Of a DNA stretch of 64,000 nucleotides, positions 33,791 through 46,490 are shown piece by piece. The notes beneath the pieces were generated by a model that was not told the DNA's origin, did not search any database, and was given only the letters and a program-made list of their open reading frames with translations. Position 1 is the first letter of the stretch, and the number at the start of each line of letters is the position of its first letter. The stretch is from Apis mellifera (taxonomy: Eukaryota; Arthropoda; Insecta; Hymenoptera; Apidae), in the NCBI RefSeq assembly GCF_003254395.2, contig NC_037647.1, positions 10,359,050 through 10,423,049 of the forward strand, written 5' to 3'. Both the position numbers and the translations under genes were made by a program.

Positions 33791-35199
33791 ATAATATAAT
33801 TAACTTCTTTTAATAAAAAGCAAATAAAATTCTCGTTGTAGAGATACATAATGATAACGTTAAAAATTAGATGTATCTAAGAAAATAAATATTAATTTAA
33901 TGTAAAGTTATTATAATAAAATTAAAGTTTCTAATCTATTATTATATCTTTTTAAATTCTGCAAAGTAATTATTCCGATTAATTATTATATTTTTAAAAT
34001 AAGTTTTCTCTCTTAAAAACGTATCCCAAAAATAGAATGGCACACAATCTTATTAAGTAATTGAAAGTTAAAATGATTGTAAGAACTACATCAGTCAGAG
34101 TTAACGTTTACAAATGGAAATTTTTGAATGTTTTTCACCATGTTTAAGAAAGAAAACAGAAGATAGATATATATAAATAGAAAATGTTGGTACAACTTGC
34201 TTTGAGGCAATAATGGAGACTGGATACATTACATTTTACATGTAAAAGGGCTTTGATACATGTTTTATCGTTCTTCGATCGAACTCAAAGCCTGGCAAAT
34301 ATTGGTCCTTTTGTAGACTGAAACAATTCCTTTCAAGTATAAGAATCATTACATGTAACATGTATCTATTTTTATTATTCTTTATTATTATATTCTATTA
34401 CTTTTTCTTTCAAGATAATAATCAAATATTGTAATATTTGAGAATTTTCATAATTTTTATAACAATTACTTTGCACAATAATATTGAACATATGTTACAC
34501 TGAAACAAATTAATTACATTAAATAAACAAAATTTTAATAATTACGTGTATTAAATAATATAAATTATTATTCATAATAGAGATATATTTGTTATATTTC
34601 TGCAAGAATAAATTCTCTCATAAATTAAAATCTATATTTTACCTTCAATATTAATTAACAACATTTCAGCACACATTTCGTCAATTCTTTTAGACTTATA
34701 AAATAGATATTAACTTTTATTTTATATTCTAGCATAATTCATCGATATTTTCAATAACGAAATAACTTTTTTTCATCAAATTTTTATTCGATGATAGCCG
34801 GTACAATCGGATTTCAATCGCTGAAGTGACGAATCGCCATTTTTCCTCTTTTCATTTTTTATGACACAACTTTTATAATCATTATCCTTTTGAAATGTCA
34901 ATATCTGCTCTAAATTTGATTTAAATCCATACCCAATAACGGCTAATATATCATACAATATATTCTCTTTCGTATAATTTTGTATTGAATTTCATATTCT
35001 GTGCCACTTTCTGTACGGTCAAATATGTGAAAATAAATAGACTTGCATGTTGATTTTAAAAAATACATACATTTTAATTAATTAATATTTTTCAATTTTT
35101 TAGAATTGTTTATTTAATAAAAAATTATAATAATATTAATCATACTATGACATAATGTGAAACTATACACTTTTAATTATTTAATCAAATGAATAGTAA
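33791..35199. other. AT-rich sequence, no gene seen
   Basis: A GC-richer patch at 34180-34330 holds a 14 bp palindrome, TTTTACATGTAAAA, and complementary GGCTTTGA/TCAAAGCC arms (about 34249-34293) that could form a short hairpin. No known microRNA sequence was recognised. The rest is AT-rich filler. Confidence 0.5.
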
Positions 35200-36340
35200 A
35201 AGAATTTCATATTCTTACCAAGCAAGTAGTACAGGTCAACTATTTGCTAAACCAATTTCATATCCTTAATTGCATAACCGAATAAGTAGAACAAGTCAAC
35301 CATTTCTCGCTAGTTTTATATTTTTAAATCAGAGTTGGATATTAACCTGTTAAAAAAATAAAAATTAAAAATTTCGAATAAAATTATTTCAAGTAATTAT
35401 TTATTAAAATACTAGTAATATTTATTAATAATTATTATAGTTGATCTCCGCTTTTATAATCTCAGTTTGGCACTATAATATTATTTGCAATTATTCGATA
35501 TTTTAGTAATAAATTATCGAACTCATTGAAATAATTTTATATATATAAAGTTTTCCATTGCATTTTCATTTTCATTTTCAAATATAACAATATTTGTAAC
35601 TAAATTACTGTAAATCCTTGCATAAATTAAACCATAAATCATTCCTTACAATTGCAACAGTCATAATCCTTAAGATAATCACAAAATTAACTCAAAGAGA
35701 ATAATCATGAAAAGAATAACAAATTCATCCCAGATTAAACGTAATTAAACGTTAATTTATCCTATTTCACCGTAGATAGCAATGAAACACTCTGAATATT
35801 ACTAGGCTTATCAATATTATATATTCCTTTTGTAGTACTATATAATCCTTCCATTACTTTAAATATTAAGAAGCATCCTATACGAATTTATGATTAATAT
35901 ATCATTTTAATTCTGAGAATCAAAGATTTACAATTTCATTTCTCTTGATCATAATTGAATATCTTATTTTAAAAAGTAAAATAGATAACAAATATTGAAA
36001 TAATAGTAGATATGGAAAATTTATTAGTCATTTTTATTTATTTATGACAAATAATGAAATATTTAAAATTAGCCATATAAGTAGTATATTCTCAGTCATG
36101 ATATATTAGTCAGTCAAATAGTACAGGTTGACTATTGTTCATACCAATATTGCATCTTCAATCATTTGGTCAATCAAGTAGTATAGGTCAACCTTTGGTC
36201 AGGCCGATAATATATCGATCATTTGGTCAGATAAATAGCATTTGCTGGGCCAGACAAGAGGTATAGGTCAGCCATTAGTTCGGCTAATCGTAGATTATAT
36301 TGCTAATCGTTTGGTCAAACAAGTTGAATAATAAATTGTG
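35200..36340. repeat. Second composite repeat: GTAGTATA arrays plus foldback-core copy
   Basis: Array pieces lie at 35200-35310 and 36060-36340. In the latter a 57 bp unit is visible, ATCATTTGGTCA starting at about 36165 and 36222, with CAAGTAGTATAGGTCAACC. Between them 35331-35540 is a diverged copy, inverted relative to 19420-19735, sharing CAGAGTTGG, AAAAATTTCGAATAAA, AATCTCAGTTTGGCA-like and AATAAATTATCGAACT blocks. The 35541-36060 part is AT-rich filler. Confidence 0.65.
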
Positions 36341-36657
36341 ATCAGATAAATGGATCAATAAGCTTAATTTCTCGCATCAATCCATCACAAAAACTTTTTT
36401 TTTTTTAAATTATTAAAATCTGATCTTTTTATCAAAACTTTTAGTTATTCGCCAATCATTTTCAATCACGTTTCCAATCGTAATTTTCGTAATGTACACA
36501 GAAAATTATGCAATTTCACGCTCGGTTTAATGATTATCGTGGTTAAACATCTCTGGATGCGAGGAGTTTGCCACGTAAAGTCCTTAAACTTGTACTGGAG
36601 GCGGAATACCTTCGCTTTGTGTACGAAATACCGCACGTATTTACTTATTACTTCCAG
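36341..36657. other. Mixed sequence; GC-richer from 36530
   Basis: AT-rich to about 36530, then a GC-richer block leading to the acceptor of the next entry. No gene is supported. Confidence 0.4.
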
Positions 36658-36785
36658 TGACCGACGAAGGTGATCAACAATTCCAGGCCAGACTCGAAGA
36701 GCCAGTTAGAACACGTTGCTTCTCGATGAGAGTGAAAGTGAGATTTCCACAAGATGCAATCAACATGTCCATCTTGATCGATTGA
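36658..36785 (+). CDS. Candidate 3'-terminal coding exon, unrecognised
   Basis: A strong acceptor (TTTACTTATTACTTCCAG, ends 36657) is followed by 42 codons open in one frame (after 2 nt) to TGA 36783-36785. The reading, beginning TDEGDQQFQARLEEPVRTRC and later VKVRFPQDAINMSILID, is of ordinary protein composition but not recognised. AATAAA at 36807-36812 could be its poly(A) signal. A GTGAGA inside the block offers an internal-exon alternative. No upstream exon is assigned. Chance is possible because the block is GC-richer. Confidence 0.25.
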
Positions 36786-36995
36786 AATAGAAATATATTA
36801 AATTAAAATAAAATATATTATATAAGATTATTATTGAATTAAAATGAAAATGTTTTTTCTAACATGTTTTTACACAAAATTATAAATATATAAAACAAAA
36901 GTTATGATAATTAATTAATTTATAATTCTAAGAAATGGAATTTTAATACTAAAGTAAGTATATTTATTATTATTCATAAATATATCTTTATATAC

Positions 36996-37169
36996 CTGTA
37001 GCATAAATCCTTGGATTTCCACTTTCCACTATTATATGACAAACGAAAAGCCAACCACTGATATCACAGTTACAACGGAGATGAATTACACCAGTTCCAG
37101 TAAAGTTACCTACCTAAATATAAATTGCATTCCACGATAACTTACCGCACGCATTTCGTAGCGCGCCAT
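36996..37169 (-). CDS. Candidate minus-strand exons, unrecognised
   Basis: On the minus strand, exon-like 37113-36996 (118 nt) follows an ATTTATATTTAG acceptor and ends CTACAG before GTATAT. It is open in one frame for 39 codons, including GNFTGTGVIHLRCNCD and WLFVCHIIVESGNPRIYA. Just upstream, an ATG with G at +4 at 37169 gives MARYEMRA and ends at a consensus GTAAGT donor (rc of 37140-37145). The gap between the two is only 32 nt, too short for an intron, so at most one of these donor-acceptor pairs is used as drawn. The protein is not recognised. Confidence 0.22.
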
Positions 37170-38379
37170 ATTCAGTTAGAATTATGCGAACCAATTAACC
37201 TTATTGATTCGTTTTAATTGGAATGTTTAATAATCGTGGTTTCCTAAACGTACATTAGTTCTCTATATTCTCGTTAAAAATGTGAATTTGTACGAGTAAA
37301 TCCATATGTTTTTTGTCAAACAAATTTTTGAGGTTATAAATTCTAACCAAATTTTTAGTGAAAAATTTACTAAAGAAATCTTGTGGTTTTCAATTTGGTT
37401 ATTAAGAGTGTTGAACGAGTGTCTCTTCTCTCTGTTGAAAACATTGTTTATTTTGAAAATTCAAAAGATACCAGCACGATACTTGTGACACTGTAACATA
37501 AAGAAAAGAAGTGAATTCATCAGTGAAGCTACATCAAAGAATACATTTGTATGAAAGGAGGTTAGCTAGAATTTTCGAGAAATTGTACTTTGGTAGTAGA
37601 TCTTATGGCTGTCCTAGCAAGAGAACACATCCACAATCTCTTAATGTGTTTTAGAAAGTTGGATCTCTCGGAACATTAACAAAAGAAGATCATGAACCGA
37701 AATAATGTTTTTCTAGATTAAAGTTTCTTAAATACTTAAGTTTTTTTATTTTTCTACATTTTGCTTATAAAAAATTGCAAATTTTTAAATTTGTGATTTT
37801 ATTTCATTCTATGTTATTTCTTACATATTTGCATTTGTTTATATTTTTATAATAGTTTTTTTTATTTATTTTTTATAAATAATTAACTGAGATTGTTAAG
37901 AAAAATATAAAATACATATATTTATAAAACAATATTTCGTGTACTTTATTTTTGTTAATATTCCGTGTCTAAAATTCATACGATAATTATATAATTCAAA
38001 AGTATAACTATATATAAAAATATAACAAAGATAAAAAAAATTTACTTAAAAAAATTTTAATTAATCCCATAATTCAGCTCAATCCCAGAATTTTATCAAA
38101 AAATACAAACTCGTTAATCCCACAATTTTTTTAACGTAACTCATCCTTAACGTAACGACAAAAATTCTCCAAAATTTTACCACCAGCCGATAAAACAGAT
38201 TTACATGAAAAATAAATTAATCACACAAAAATCCATAATGCGCGCACAAAAGAGAGGTTAAACTTTCAGGCCAATTCACATCGATTCAATACATCATTAT
38301 ATTCTTCAATAGATATATTAAATTTTCCTTTGATCGTGATATTATCTCGTGTAAAGATATTATTATTGAGGCAAGAGGG
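37170..38379. other. AT-rich sequence, no gene seen
   Basis: AT-rich filler. A short plus-strand frame (37306-37488) is unrecognised and of AT-rich composition. Confidence 0.5.
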
Positions 38380-38760
38380 TGGAGAAAGAAAAGAAAGGAA
38401 ACGAAATCGGACGTAAAATCGATAAAAGCTTTGTTCGAGCACACGTTCACGCGTGTGCCACGTTTCGAAGCGCACAAAAGGCACGTTTTAGTCGGTGGAG
38501 AAGAGAGACGAGGAAAGCACAAATAAAATCCATCGATCGAACCAAAGGGGTGTTCCACGAGGTCGAAGTCGGTTTTGAGTGGGTCCCATCCTTGATCAAG
38601 GGGGCTGCCTTCTCTGATAAACCTGTGTAACGCGAAAAGGAACCCCGATGCGGAACCATTTCGACACAGGCCCCCTAAAAGACCACCAAGAAGCATCTAC
38701 GCCATTGTACTTGGTCAGAGAATAGTAGGGGCCATCCTGATCGCTCCTCTTGTTTAGTAT
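38380..38760. promoter_or_regulatory. GC-richer island with overlapping open frames
   Basis: About 380 bp of balanced composition with CACGCGTG (38449-38456) and CACGTT sites of bHLH type. Open frames overlap on both strands (plus 38379-38630; minus 38286-38696 with 136 codons; minus 38447-38659). None shows a known motif. The simplest reading is a non-coding island, such as a promoter or enhancer, with few stops. Confidence 0.25.
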
Positions 38761-38919
38761 TTCTATCGCGATACTACTCGTTTTGTGTTTTAAAGATATA
38801 TGGATGGACAGAAATTTTTGTATTTTGAAGTTTGAAATAAAATATGATTTTTTAAGTTTTGAAAGAGAGAAGAGGAATTCAGTATTGTTAAAAATTGAAG
38901 ATCAATCATGATAGATATT

Positions 38920-39290
38920 TTTCTTAATTATGTAATTTTGAAATTGAAAAGTGAAGTTAAAAAAACGTGAAAATTGAAGTAAAAGAAATTTTTGAAAGTA
39001 GAAATTGGGAAAGTTGGTTAAAAGTTGTAGAAGTTAAAGTTGTAGAAGTTAAAAAATGTGAAAGTTAAAACAATAAAAAAAAAAAAACAGAAAAAATAAA
39101 ATCTTGGAAATTAAAGTTGTGAAAATTAAAATTTTGAAAATTGAGTTTGCAAAAGTTAAAATTTAGTTAAAATTTAGCTGAAGAAATTAACAAATTAAAG
39201 TAGTAAAAATTAAAATTTTAAAAGTCGAACTTTTTGAGAGTTAAAATTTAGAAGATTAGAGTTGTAAAAGTTAAAAATTACATGATTTTA
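38920..39290. repeat. Low-complexity GTTAAA/GAAATT-rich tract
   Basis: Purine-rich degenerate repetition of AAAGTTAAA, GAAAATTAAA and GTTGTAGAAGTTAAA units. It is non-coding. Confidence 0.7.
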
Positions 39291-41007
39291 TTTAACAAAT
39301 TTGTTATCGATTTACTGTCTAAATTTTTAAATTAAGAAATTCATTATGTATGACTGAAATATTAAAAACATTGAATGATATAAACTATATTCGAATTGTA
39401 TTTATATAATTTTTAATTATCAATATAGATATCGATACATTTCATATTTAAAACACGTCTTTTCGTTTCTTAATATATAAGTACTCGTTTTATTTTATTA
39501 TTAATTAAATTTTTACCGTATGCTCTGTATGTTTCAACGCTAAATATTTTTATTTCCACATGTGTTCTACCTTAGTTTTTCACGGTAATATCGTTTACAT
39601 CGTAAAAAGTTTATCCCATTTTTTCGCTCTTTTACTACTTCCTTCTGTTTTCAAGATACATATTTTATAATTGGTTTTTTCTCATAAAATAAGAAACACT
39701 ATATTATAATCCATCTCATCTCCTCATTTTCTTTCCTTGGTTTTCGATTTCATGCGTAGTAATCTTTATTACGCTTTATAAATTCTCGGAACTTAATTTT
39801 TATATTTTCATTTTAAGTAATTTTGTATTTTTATTCATTGCATTTATCTTTCTATATTTTAATAATTTATATTTTATAATTTATTATAAAATATATATAT
39901 ATTTATTTAAAATTTTTTCAATATTTATTAAATTATGCTATTAATAATGTTTGTTAATATTCATTGCCATTTTTTAAATAATATTTTAAATTTTCGTTTT
40001 ATGTTAATGATACATTATCTGAGACAAGAAAAAAGATACAAAATCAAAATTCTCATCAATATTGGAAAATATTATATTATATTATTCCAAGAATAATTTC
40101 CATTTTCCTTCTTCGAGGAAAGATGAAATATTAACAGGTTTAAAAGTGTCACGAATCTCATTATTTAAGTGGCAACTATGTATAAAGTTAAGGACCGTGG
40201 AGAAAAGGAATTCGTCAACGACCTGGATAACTTAATTCAATGCCATTCGAGTTAAGCTCTGAAGCTTAGAGAGCTTTCTTCTCTCTGTTGCCGCCTATAT
40301 CGTGATAGATACACTAGTGAAACATTGAATGATATCACATTATAAATACGTATATAACGTGTTAATATTGGTATACAAATATCACTATATTTACTATAAT
40401 AGTAAGTTCATTTTTCAAGGCTTTCTTTCTTTATCTAACTTTAAAATTTTTAATATGTATTTTCAAAATTATAAATTATTAACATTAATTTATAACTCTT
40501 AAAAAAATTCAATGTAATTTAAAATCATTGTTACATTTTCTAATCGACTAATTTTATTATTTCCTCGATTTTACTATCAAATCTCATAAATCCTGAATTT
40601 TAATGTCAAATCTTTAAAAAATGGCACCCATAATAATATAATCAAAATCAGAGAAAAAATGTTCATTTTCAAGATTGTGAACTTTTGATATTGATATATT
40701 TTAAAAAAATATGATTATTGTGATATTTATCCAATCATTAATTTCAAGAACAAATTCTTGAACTTTACTATTTTTATTAGGATTTTTATTAGGGTTAGAT
40801 ATAATTTAATTTAAATTAAGTTATAAAGAAAATTATGTTCATAATAATATTACTTCTTAAGAAAAATCAGAAAAGATAGTTCCTCAGTTTTATGAAAAAT
40901 CTACGTTTTCTCATCTCAATTCTTAAAGATAAATTTTGTTCAATTTCTCATAACCTAAAAATAACCTTCTTTGGAACTTAAGTCTAACCTTAAAATCAAG
41001 ATTTCAC
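39291..41007. other. AT-rich sequence; small GC-richer element at 40170-40310
   Basis: Mostly AT-rich filler. The 40170-40310 block includes an AAGCTCT...AGAGAGCTT arm pair (40254-40276) and is less AT-rich, but has no open frame. Confidence 0.5.
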
Positions 41008-41300
41008 ACTCACCATACTATGTACGTACCTCTTGAACCAGTACGTTTCCCTGTTCTCACATACACTATTCTTTCCTGACCATCTCCATTTTCCCGCATT
41101 TTCCGTTTCCCTCTTGTCGAGCTCGTTCCTCCCGAGTTATATCCCGTAAACCGTGGTAGTTTGTTGGTCACGGTGTGCAATCTCACGGAGGACCAGACGA
41201 AGCGTAACACCTCCCTTCTCTGCTCACCCTTTGTCCAGAAACCTCCGAATTCGTGCATTCACCAGAGTATGCGTTTATACGCATGTGGAGGGAAGACCAT
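41008..41300 (-). promoter_or_regulatory. Candidate minus-strand promoter and first exon
   Basis: On the minus strand a TATAAA box sits inside ATGCGTATAAACGCAT (rc of about 41269-41284). Downstream an ATG at 41258 opens a frame that runs to a GTGAGT donor (rc of 41008-41013). The frame is about 80 codons of Arg/Gly/Thr-rich, unrecognised composition (MHEFGGFWTKGEQRREVL). The arrangement fits a TATA promoter, first exon and intron, but the open frame may be accidental in GC-richer DNA, and no second exon is assigned. Confidence 0.28.
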
Positions 41301-41330
41301 TTAACACAAGGACAGATGTATATTTTGCTG

Positions 41331-41350
41331 TAGCGCCACTGGTGGCACTA
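41331..41350. promoter_or_regulatory. 20 bp imperfect palindrome TAGCGCCACTGGTGGCACTA
   Basis: The sequence equals its reverse complement at 16 of 20 positions and contains GGTGGC/GCCACC half sites similar to, but one base shorter than, the CTCF core. It lies just upstream of the minus-strand TATA box at about 41275. Confidence 0.4.
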
Positions 41351-41439
41351 CTTTCGTGCGAGAAATGGAGAATATCGCTGTAGATAGAAATACTGTCCGT
41401 TTATCAGAAGAAAAGAATAAAGGATAAAGTATGCACTCT

Positions 41440-42420
41440 CATTTTATTCCATCTCTTCTGTCATTACGCATTATCATTATTAGCCAATGATGAAATTGAT
41501 GAGAAATAGAAATATAACAGAATTTCTTTGATTGAGAGGTTATGTTGCAAAATCATCATTCTATTTCACTTTGTCTTGATATACTCATCGTTAACCTTTG
41601 TTAATGTCCTTAGTCAATGATGATAGAAGAGATAGAAATAGTGAATATTGTACTTAGCCATCTTCTCTATGTGCTTGAACTATAATATTCTCTATCTGAC
41701 TCATATATCTGTACTATTATTTCTTAGTTTGACTACTATCTATCTATTCTATTTCTCAATTAATTTATATATTCGGCTGTCTAAATAGTATATATCCGTA
41801 TTATTCTCGTCTGATTATTATTTGTCTATATTATTCCTCTGATTTATACTATATATTCAGAAAATGACAAGTGTATCATTCTATTTCAACTTTTTGCTAT
41901 CATTATTGTTAAGACGATGGGCAAATCGAGAAATAGTATGATTTCATAATATTGGCATAACCTCCTAATTATAGATTATAAACAAAAAAAATTTCTTTTG
42001 AAAAATATCATCATTCTGTTTCACTTTCTCTCGATATACTCATCGTCAGAAATAGACAAAATTTGAATTTAAAATTGAAATTAAGAATAAAGTTCAATTT
42101 TACTGTTCAAAACCTTCAATAGCCTTAAAATTAAATTGAGATTATATAAACAACGTTTAATTATAATAGTTAATAAAGTTAATATAGTTAATTTTACTCG
42201 AGCATTTTAAATAAACTTATTACTTAAATTAATGTTGTTATAAAATTTTAATTAATTTTTCAGCTCTTAATGATTAATTTTATTCATCGTCGATTTTTGT
42301 TATTGTCCTCATTAACGACATAATCATGTGATGGCAAGAGAAATGGAATAGAGTGAGAGCGTAAATATCTGTTCTAACCATCTTCTGGCATATGTACGTT
42401 ACACTGAGCAGCTAGACAAT
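41440..42420. repeat. Degenerate duplicated blocks
   Basis: Related segments recur: ATCATCATTCTATTTCACTT plus GATATACTCATCG near 41550 and, with few changes, near 42010. Blocks around AGAAATAG and GATGAGAAATAGAAATA recur near 41505, 41630 and 41925. ACCATCTTCT-type blocks occur near 41658 and 42380. A GTAGTATA-like array in reverse orientation may occupy 41690-41850. Copies are diverged and boundaries are uncertain. Confidence 0.45.
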
Positions 42421-43203
42421 GCGAGAGGTGGAGCTCAAGTATGTGTACACAGAGGGAAGTTGTATAAGGAAAAGATTACGGACTATGCATGTAGATAAGC
42501 GGCCTGATAAGTGTTCGTTCATGAGAAGAATAGATTGAAGACGAGGTCGTTTTCTTCACTCATTGTCGAAACTGGAATCTTCGTGAGAAAGTTGTTTCAG
42601 GAACTGCAAATAGATTAATAAAAAGAATTAATAATCAATAATTAATTGTTAAAATATGATTGTTTATGCTGACGAAATGAAAAGATATGCAACTAGAAGA
42701 AATTTGACATTTTTTATTTACATATTTGAATATTTATTAATTATATATTTGCAAAAATGATAAAGATAAGAGGTAAGCAAGAGAATATCTGTCATATTAT
42801 TTTTATGATGAGAAAAATAAATATTTGATCATTTTTGAGATTTTGAAATAAATAAATATATATATATATATATTTTTTTTTAGAAAGCACTCTCATCTGT
42901 ACCATTTTATATCAGATCCTTTTGGAACACTATCACTGTTTTTTAAGTAAATGGTATACTTAAAAATTTCTGAATTTATAATAATATATCAATAAATGCT
43001 TAACATTTAGTGTTAAATTATAATAATTGGATCATTTGTTCATTAGAAAACGTATCATTTATAAAAGTTTATTCTTATTCAATTTATTTTTCAATTTAGG
43101 TAGTAGATTATTCAATTTCTCTCATAATCTACTAGTTATTAATCTAAATTTAAAGTTGTTCAAAATAATTTTTCTCGCTTCAATTCAAATCTAATTCTCC
43201 AAT
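42421..43203. other. Mixed sequence, no gene seen
   Basis: A GC-richer patch lies at 42380-42600, then AT-rich filler with a TA run (42855-42873). No gene is supported. Confidence 0.5.
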
Positions 43204-43554
43204 ATGACTGTCTACTCTTGTTTCAGAACTCTTGCTCGTTCCTATCGCTACAGGAATCGGTTACTATCCGAAATACACAGGATATATATCTATACTATGG
43301 AGAATGAAACCACTTCCGGTTGGTTCCGTTTACGGATTCGCCTCGCTGAATTTCTTCACATCCGAGGGATACTGCCCTCGATAACAGTTAGACCAAACAT
43401 GAGATTATACGCGAAACTTTCTGCATACGCTACAAGATCACTATTGAGAATCCTCAAATTTAATCGGTGTCCACCGATCGAGAGACAAAATAATATTCGT
43501 ACACTTTTACGGACGAGTTTTCTTCCCTCACGATTCAATAGAATCATTTTTTAG
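43204..43554 (+). other. 116-codon open frame, unrecognised
   Basis: An ATG-initiated frame of 116 codons, Arg/Leu/Ile-rich, with no recognised motif. A minus-strand frame (43356-43547) overlaps it. Composition is GC-richer than the flanks. No splice sites, homologue or promoter could be identified. Confidence 0.15.
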
Positions 43555-46199
43555 GTTAAATAATGGAGCAAAATACAAGTGTATTTTCGTCGAATTATTG
43601 TAGAATTGTAAATTGACACTTCTCACGAGGTGTCAACATTCGGAAATAACGCTATATAATCACGTCGAATCGAGTTTGATGAATACGTAATGCGTTGCAT
43701 GTTGATGAAGAACAGGTAATGCACTCTAAAAACGAACGTTGCCATGTATACACGACGATGAATTGCAATTGTCCTTTTTTGTCCTTAAATATCTCGATAA
43801 ATTGTTTTTTTTATAAAATTTTTATCTTCGTTCTAATACAGTTATACCTTAATATTCTACAAAATGTTAATTATGGAATTTGTTTTTCAGGTTATAAGCG
43901 ATTTTGTACTAGAATATGCTTGTATGAAGGTAATATAGAGATCATCATTTCTGAATTATAGGTAATCTAACTTAATCTAAACTTCATTGATGAGTATTGA
44001 TGAATTGGCTTACTAAAAATAGTGCAATGTTTTTATGTTAAGATACTTGAAATGATGTCAAAGAATTATGATAAAATGAAGAAAAATGATTTCTTAAATG
44101 TATTCTATTCAATATTCTATACTTAAAAAATTTCGAATAAAAATTTAGTGCAAATCATTTTTATATCGATTTTTTTATTGAAATTTTGTGATGTATTATT
44201 TTAAATAAACAGATATTATATTTAAATATTTAGTGAATGACAAAGACTTTAAATTTTAGTAGTTTAAGTGATTCAAATAAGGTAAAAAGTTTATATTGGT
44301 ATGTGTTTCACCTCTTTGAGAGGAATTCTCTTAATTGTAAGCTGCGGAGCTTAAGTTGGATTGATCTAATTCCTCGGAATATATTACCTCTCTGTTGCAA
44401 TAGTTCTGAACCTTTTCAAAGTCACAAGAAGACTTTCGATTATAAAAAAAATTATGAAATACCAACATCATTAATATTATAATATATACTAACGATAAAA
44501 AAATATCAATTAAGAATTATTCTTTTTTATAAAAAATTTCAAACTGTTAATTTTCGATGTGTATAAAAGAAAGTGTCTTAAGATTCATAGTTCCAATAAA
44601 TTTCGATTCTTGTTTGAACAAAGTTTAAACTGTATAATGAATAAGAATATGTAGGAAGTTAAGAAGGAAATCCGGTACGTGTTGGAAAATGCACGAAGGT
44701 CTCACCTGTTGACATCCTATTCGTGTCTATGAGCATGTCAGAAATACGTAACAGTTTTACCATTATAATAATCCAAAAATAATTTGTCATCTTTTGTAAT
44801 CTTCTAGAAACGTGATTTTTCTAATTTCTTTGCAAAATTCATTAAACGTTTCATTTCTTAATTTCACGGCATCTATTAACATTCCATTTATTTAGATCTA
44901 ACCTCAAAATTCAATCATTATTTGTAGTACGATACATTAATTCATAAAATTCTTTAAACATTTTATCTTTTAATTTCGTAGAATATTAATATATATTAAC
45001 ACCTCAGATATTTAAATTTAATTTCAAAATCAAACTATTATTTATTTGTTATATTTGTGAATAATACAATTTATATACAATTTATATTAGAAATCGTTAC
45101 GATTCATAATTCAATAATTTCAAATAGTTAATCTAAAATTGAATTATATTATTCCAAAATAATCAATTTATATATACTTATACGAGAATATAGAAACATT
45201 ACATTTATAATTACTAATTTTTTCGTAAAATTTATTACATGTTTTATCATTTAATATTATGGATTTTGATATTAAGATGAATGAAGCATCATATGTAACT
45301 GAGTAATAATTAAATTGCGAAAGCTGACAATTGCACTTTCATTGAATTCTTATGACAAATTTAGGAAAATTATATTGTATGTATTATGATGTGTAATATT
45401 ATGAAATTTATTAATAATTTCATATGAAAGGATTCCTGGAATTAACAATATGAAGAATTAATAATTCCGAATTATATAATAAACAATTGTTGCATAATTA
45501 TATTTTCGATTTTATCATGAATAAATGTTTATAAATATTTTACTATTTATTTTGATATTTATTTTTCCAGCTATTTATCTTTTTTTTATTCAACTTTTCT
45601 TTTATTTGTTTGAATCTTAAGATTAAAATAGTAAAGATAAAAATTGATTTTCTTTTTCTATTATAGTAGCAGTTGAACTAAATTTATTTTTATTTGTAGT
45701 TTTAACTTTGTCATTGAAATACAACCAAAATGAAATAATAGCTTCCTAACCTATATTTATTTCTATAATACCATTGTAAATTTGTACATTTGATACTTCG
45801 ATCAATAAGAAAAATCTAATATTTTAAATCGAAGATACACTTACTAGTATATAATTTTATTGATAGATTTTTGTTAACATTATCAAATACATTTTGACAT
45901 AATTAATCACTATATCACACTTAAAACACTTATACCATACCTGACAAACATTTGATCGATTGACAAATATAAATAGTATTTTTCTTTATATAAAATATTT
46001 TTTTTAAAATATTATGCAGAATACATCAACTTTCTTATAATATATGGTATTTTGAAAACATATTTTCGATAGAATAGAAATTCTTATAACATGATTTTTA
46101 TATAGTATGATTTAATAAACTTAGATAATCTTTATACAAAATTAGGTTAGATTATGTTTTATATATATATCGTAATCATGTTGGTACAAAGGAACAGTT
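43555..46199. other. AT-rich sequence, no gene seen
   Basis: AT-rich filler with a GC-richer patch at 44310-44420 and another at 44680-44760 (GAAGGTCTCACCTGTTGACA), the latter with donor-like sequence on the minus strand. Neither holds a supportable frame. Confidence 0.5.
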
Positions 46200-46490
46200 T
46201 TTAAGTTGCGAATGGCAGACAAAAGCATGTTCGGTGAAAAACAGACAGAAAAAGCAACAGTCGGTCGAATATAGAAACGATCTGACGGTCATCGTGACTT
46301 CCGCGGTGGTACGAAGCGAGGAGTTGAGTGGCTTTATCAGGCCTCGTTACTGCGCTAAATCCATGGCCACGAGTGGAGGAACACACTTGTGACGGACGTA
46401 AAACCCGAAATGAACTTCCTCGCTTACGGGGATTGCCGTTTTGCCCTGCAGAAAGGGGGGCAAGTGGGCTGCCTGCTCAAAGTATCCTAT
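46200..46490. promoter_or_regulatory. GC-richer island with candidate minus-strand terminal exon
   Basis: About 290 bp of balanced composition. On the minus strand a very pyrimidine-rich acceptor (CTTGCCCCCCTTTCTGCAG) precedes 46445-46347, open for 32 codons from GKTAIPVSEEVHFGFYVRHK to a TAA stop. Other frames on both strands are also open, so this may be accidental. No protein family is recognised. CGGTGG and CGCTTACGGGG-like sites suggest regulatory or conserved sequence. Confidence 0.25.

Noticed and set aside
34240..34300. Possible microRNA hairpin (GGCTTTGA/TCAAAGCC arms)
   Set aside because: The paired arms are only about 8-9 bp with an unpaired middle, and no known microRNA seed was recognised.
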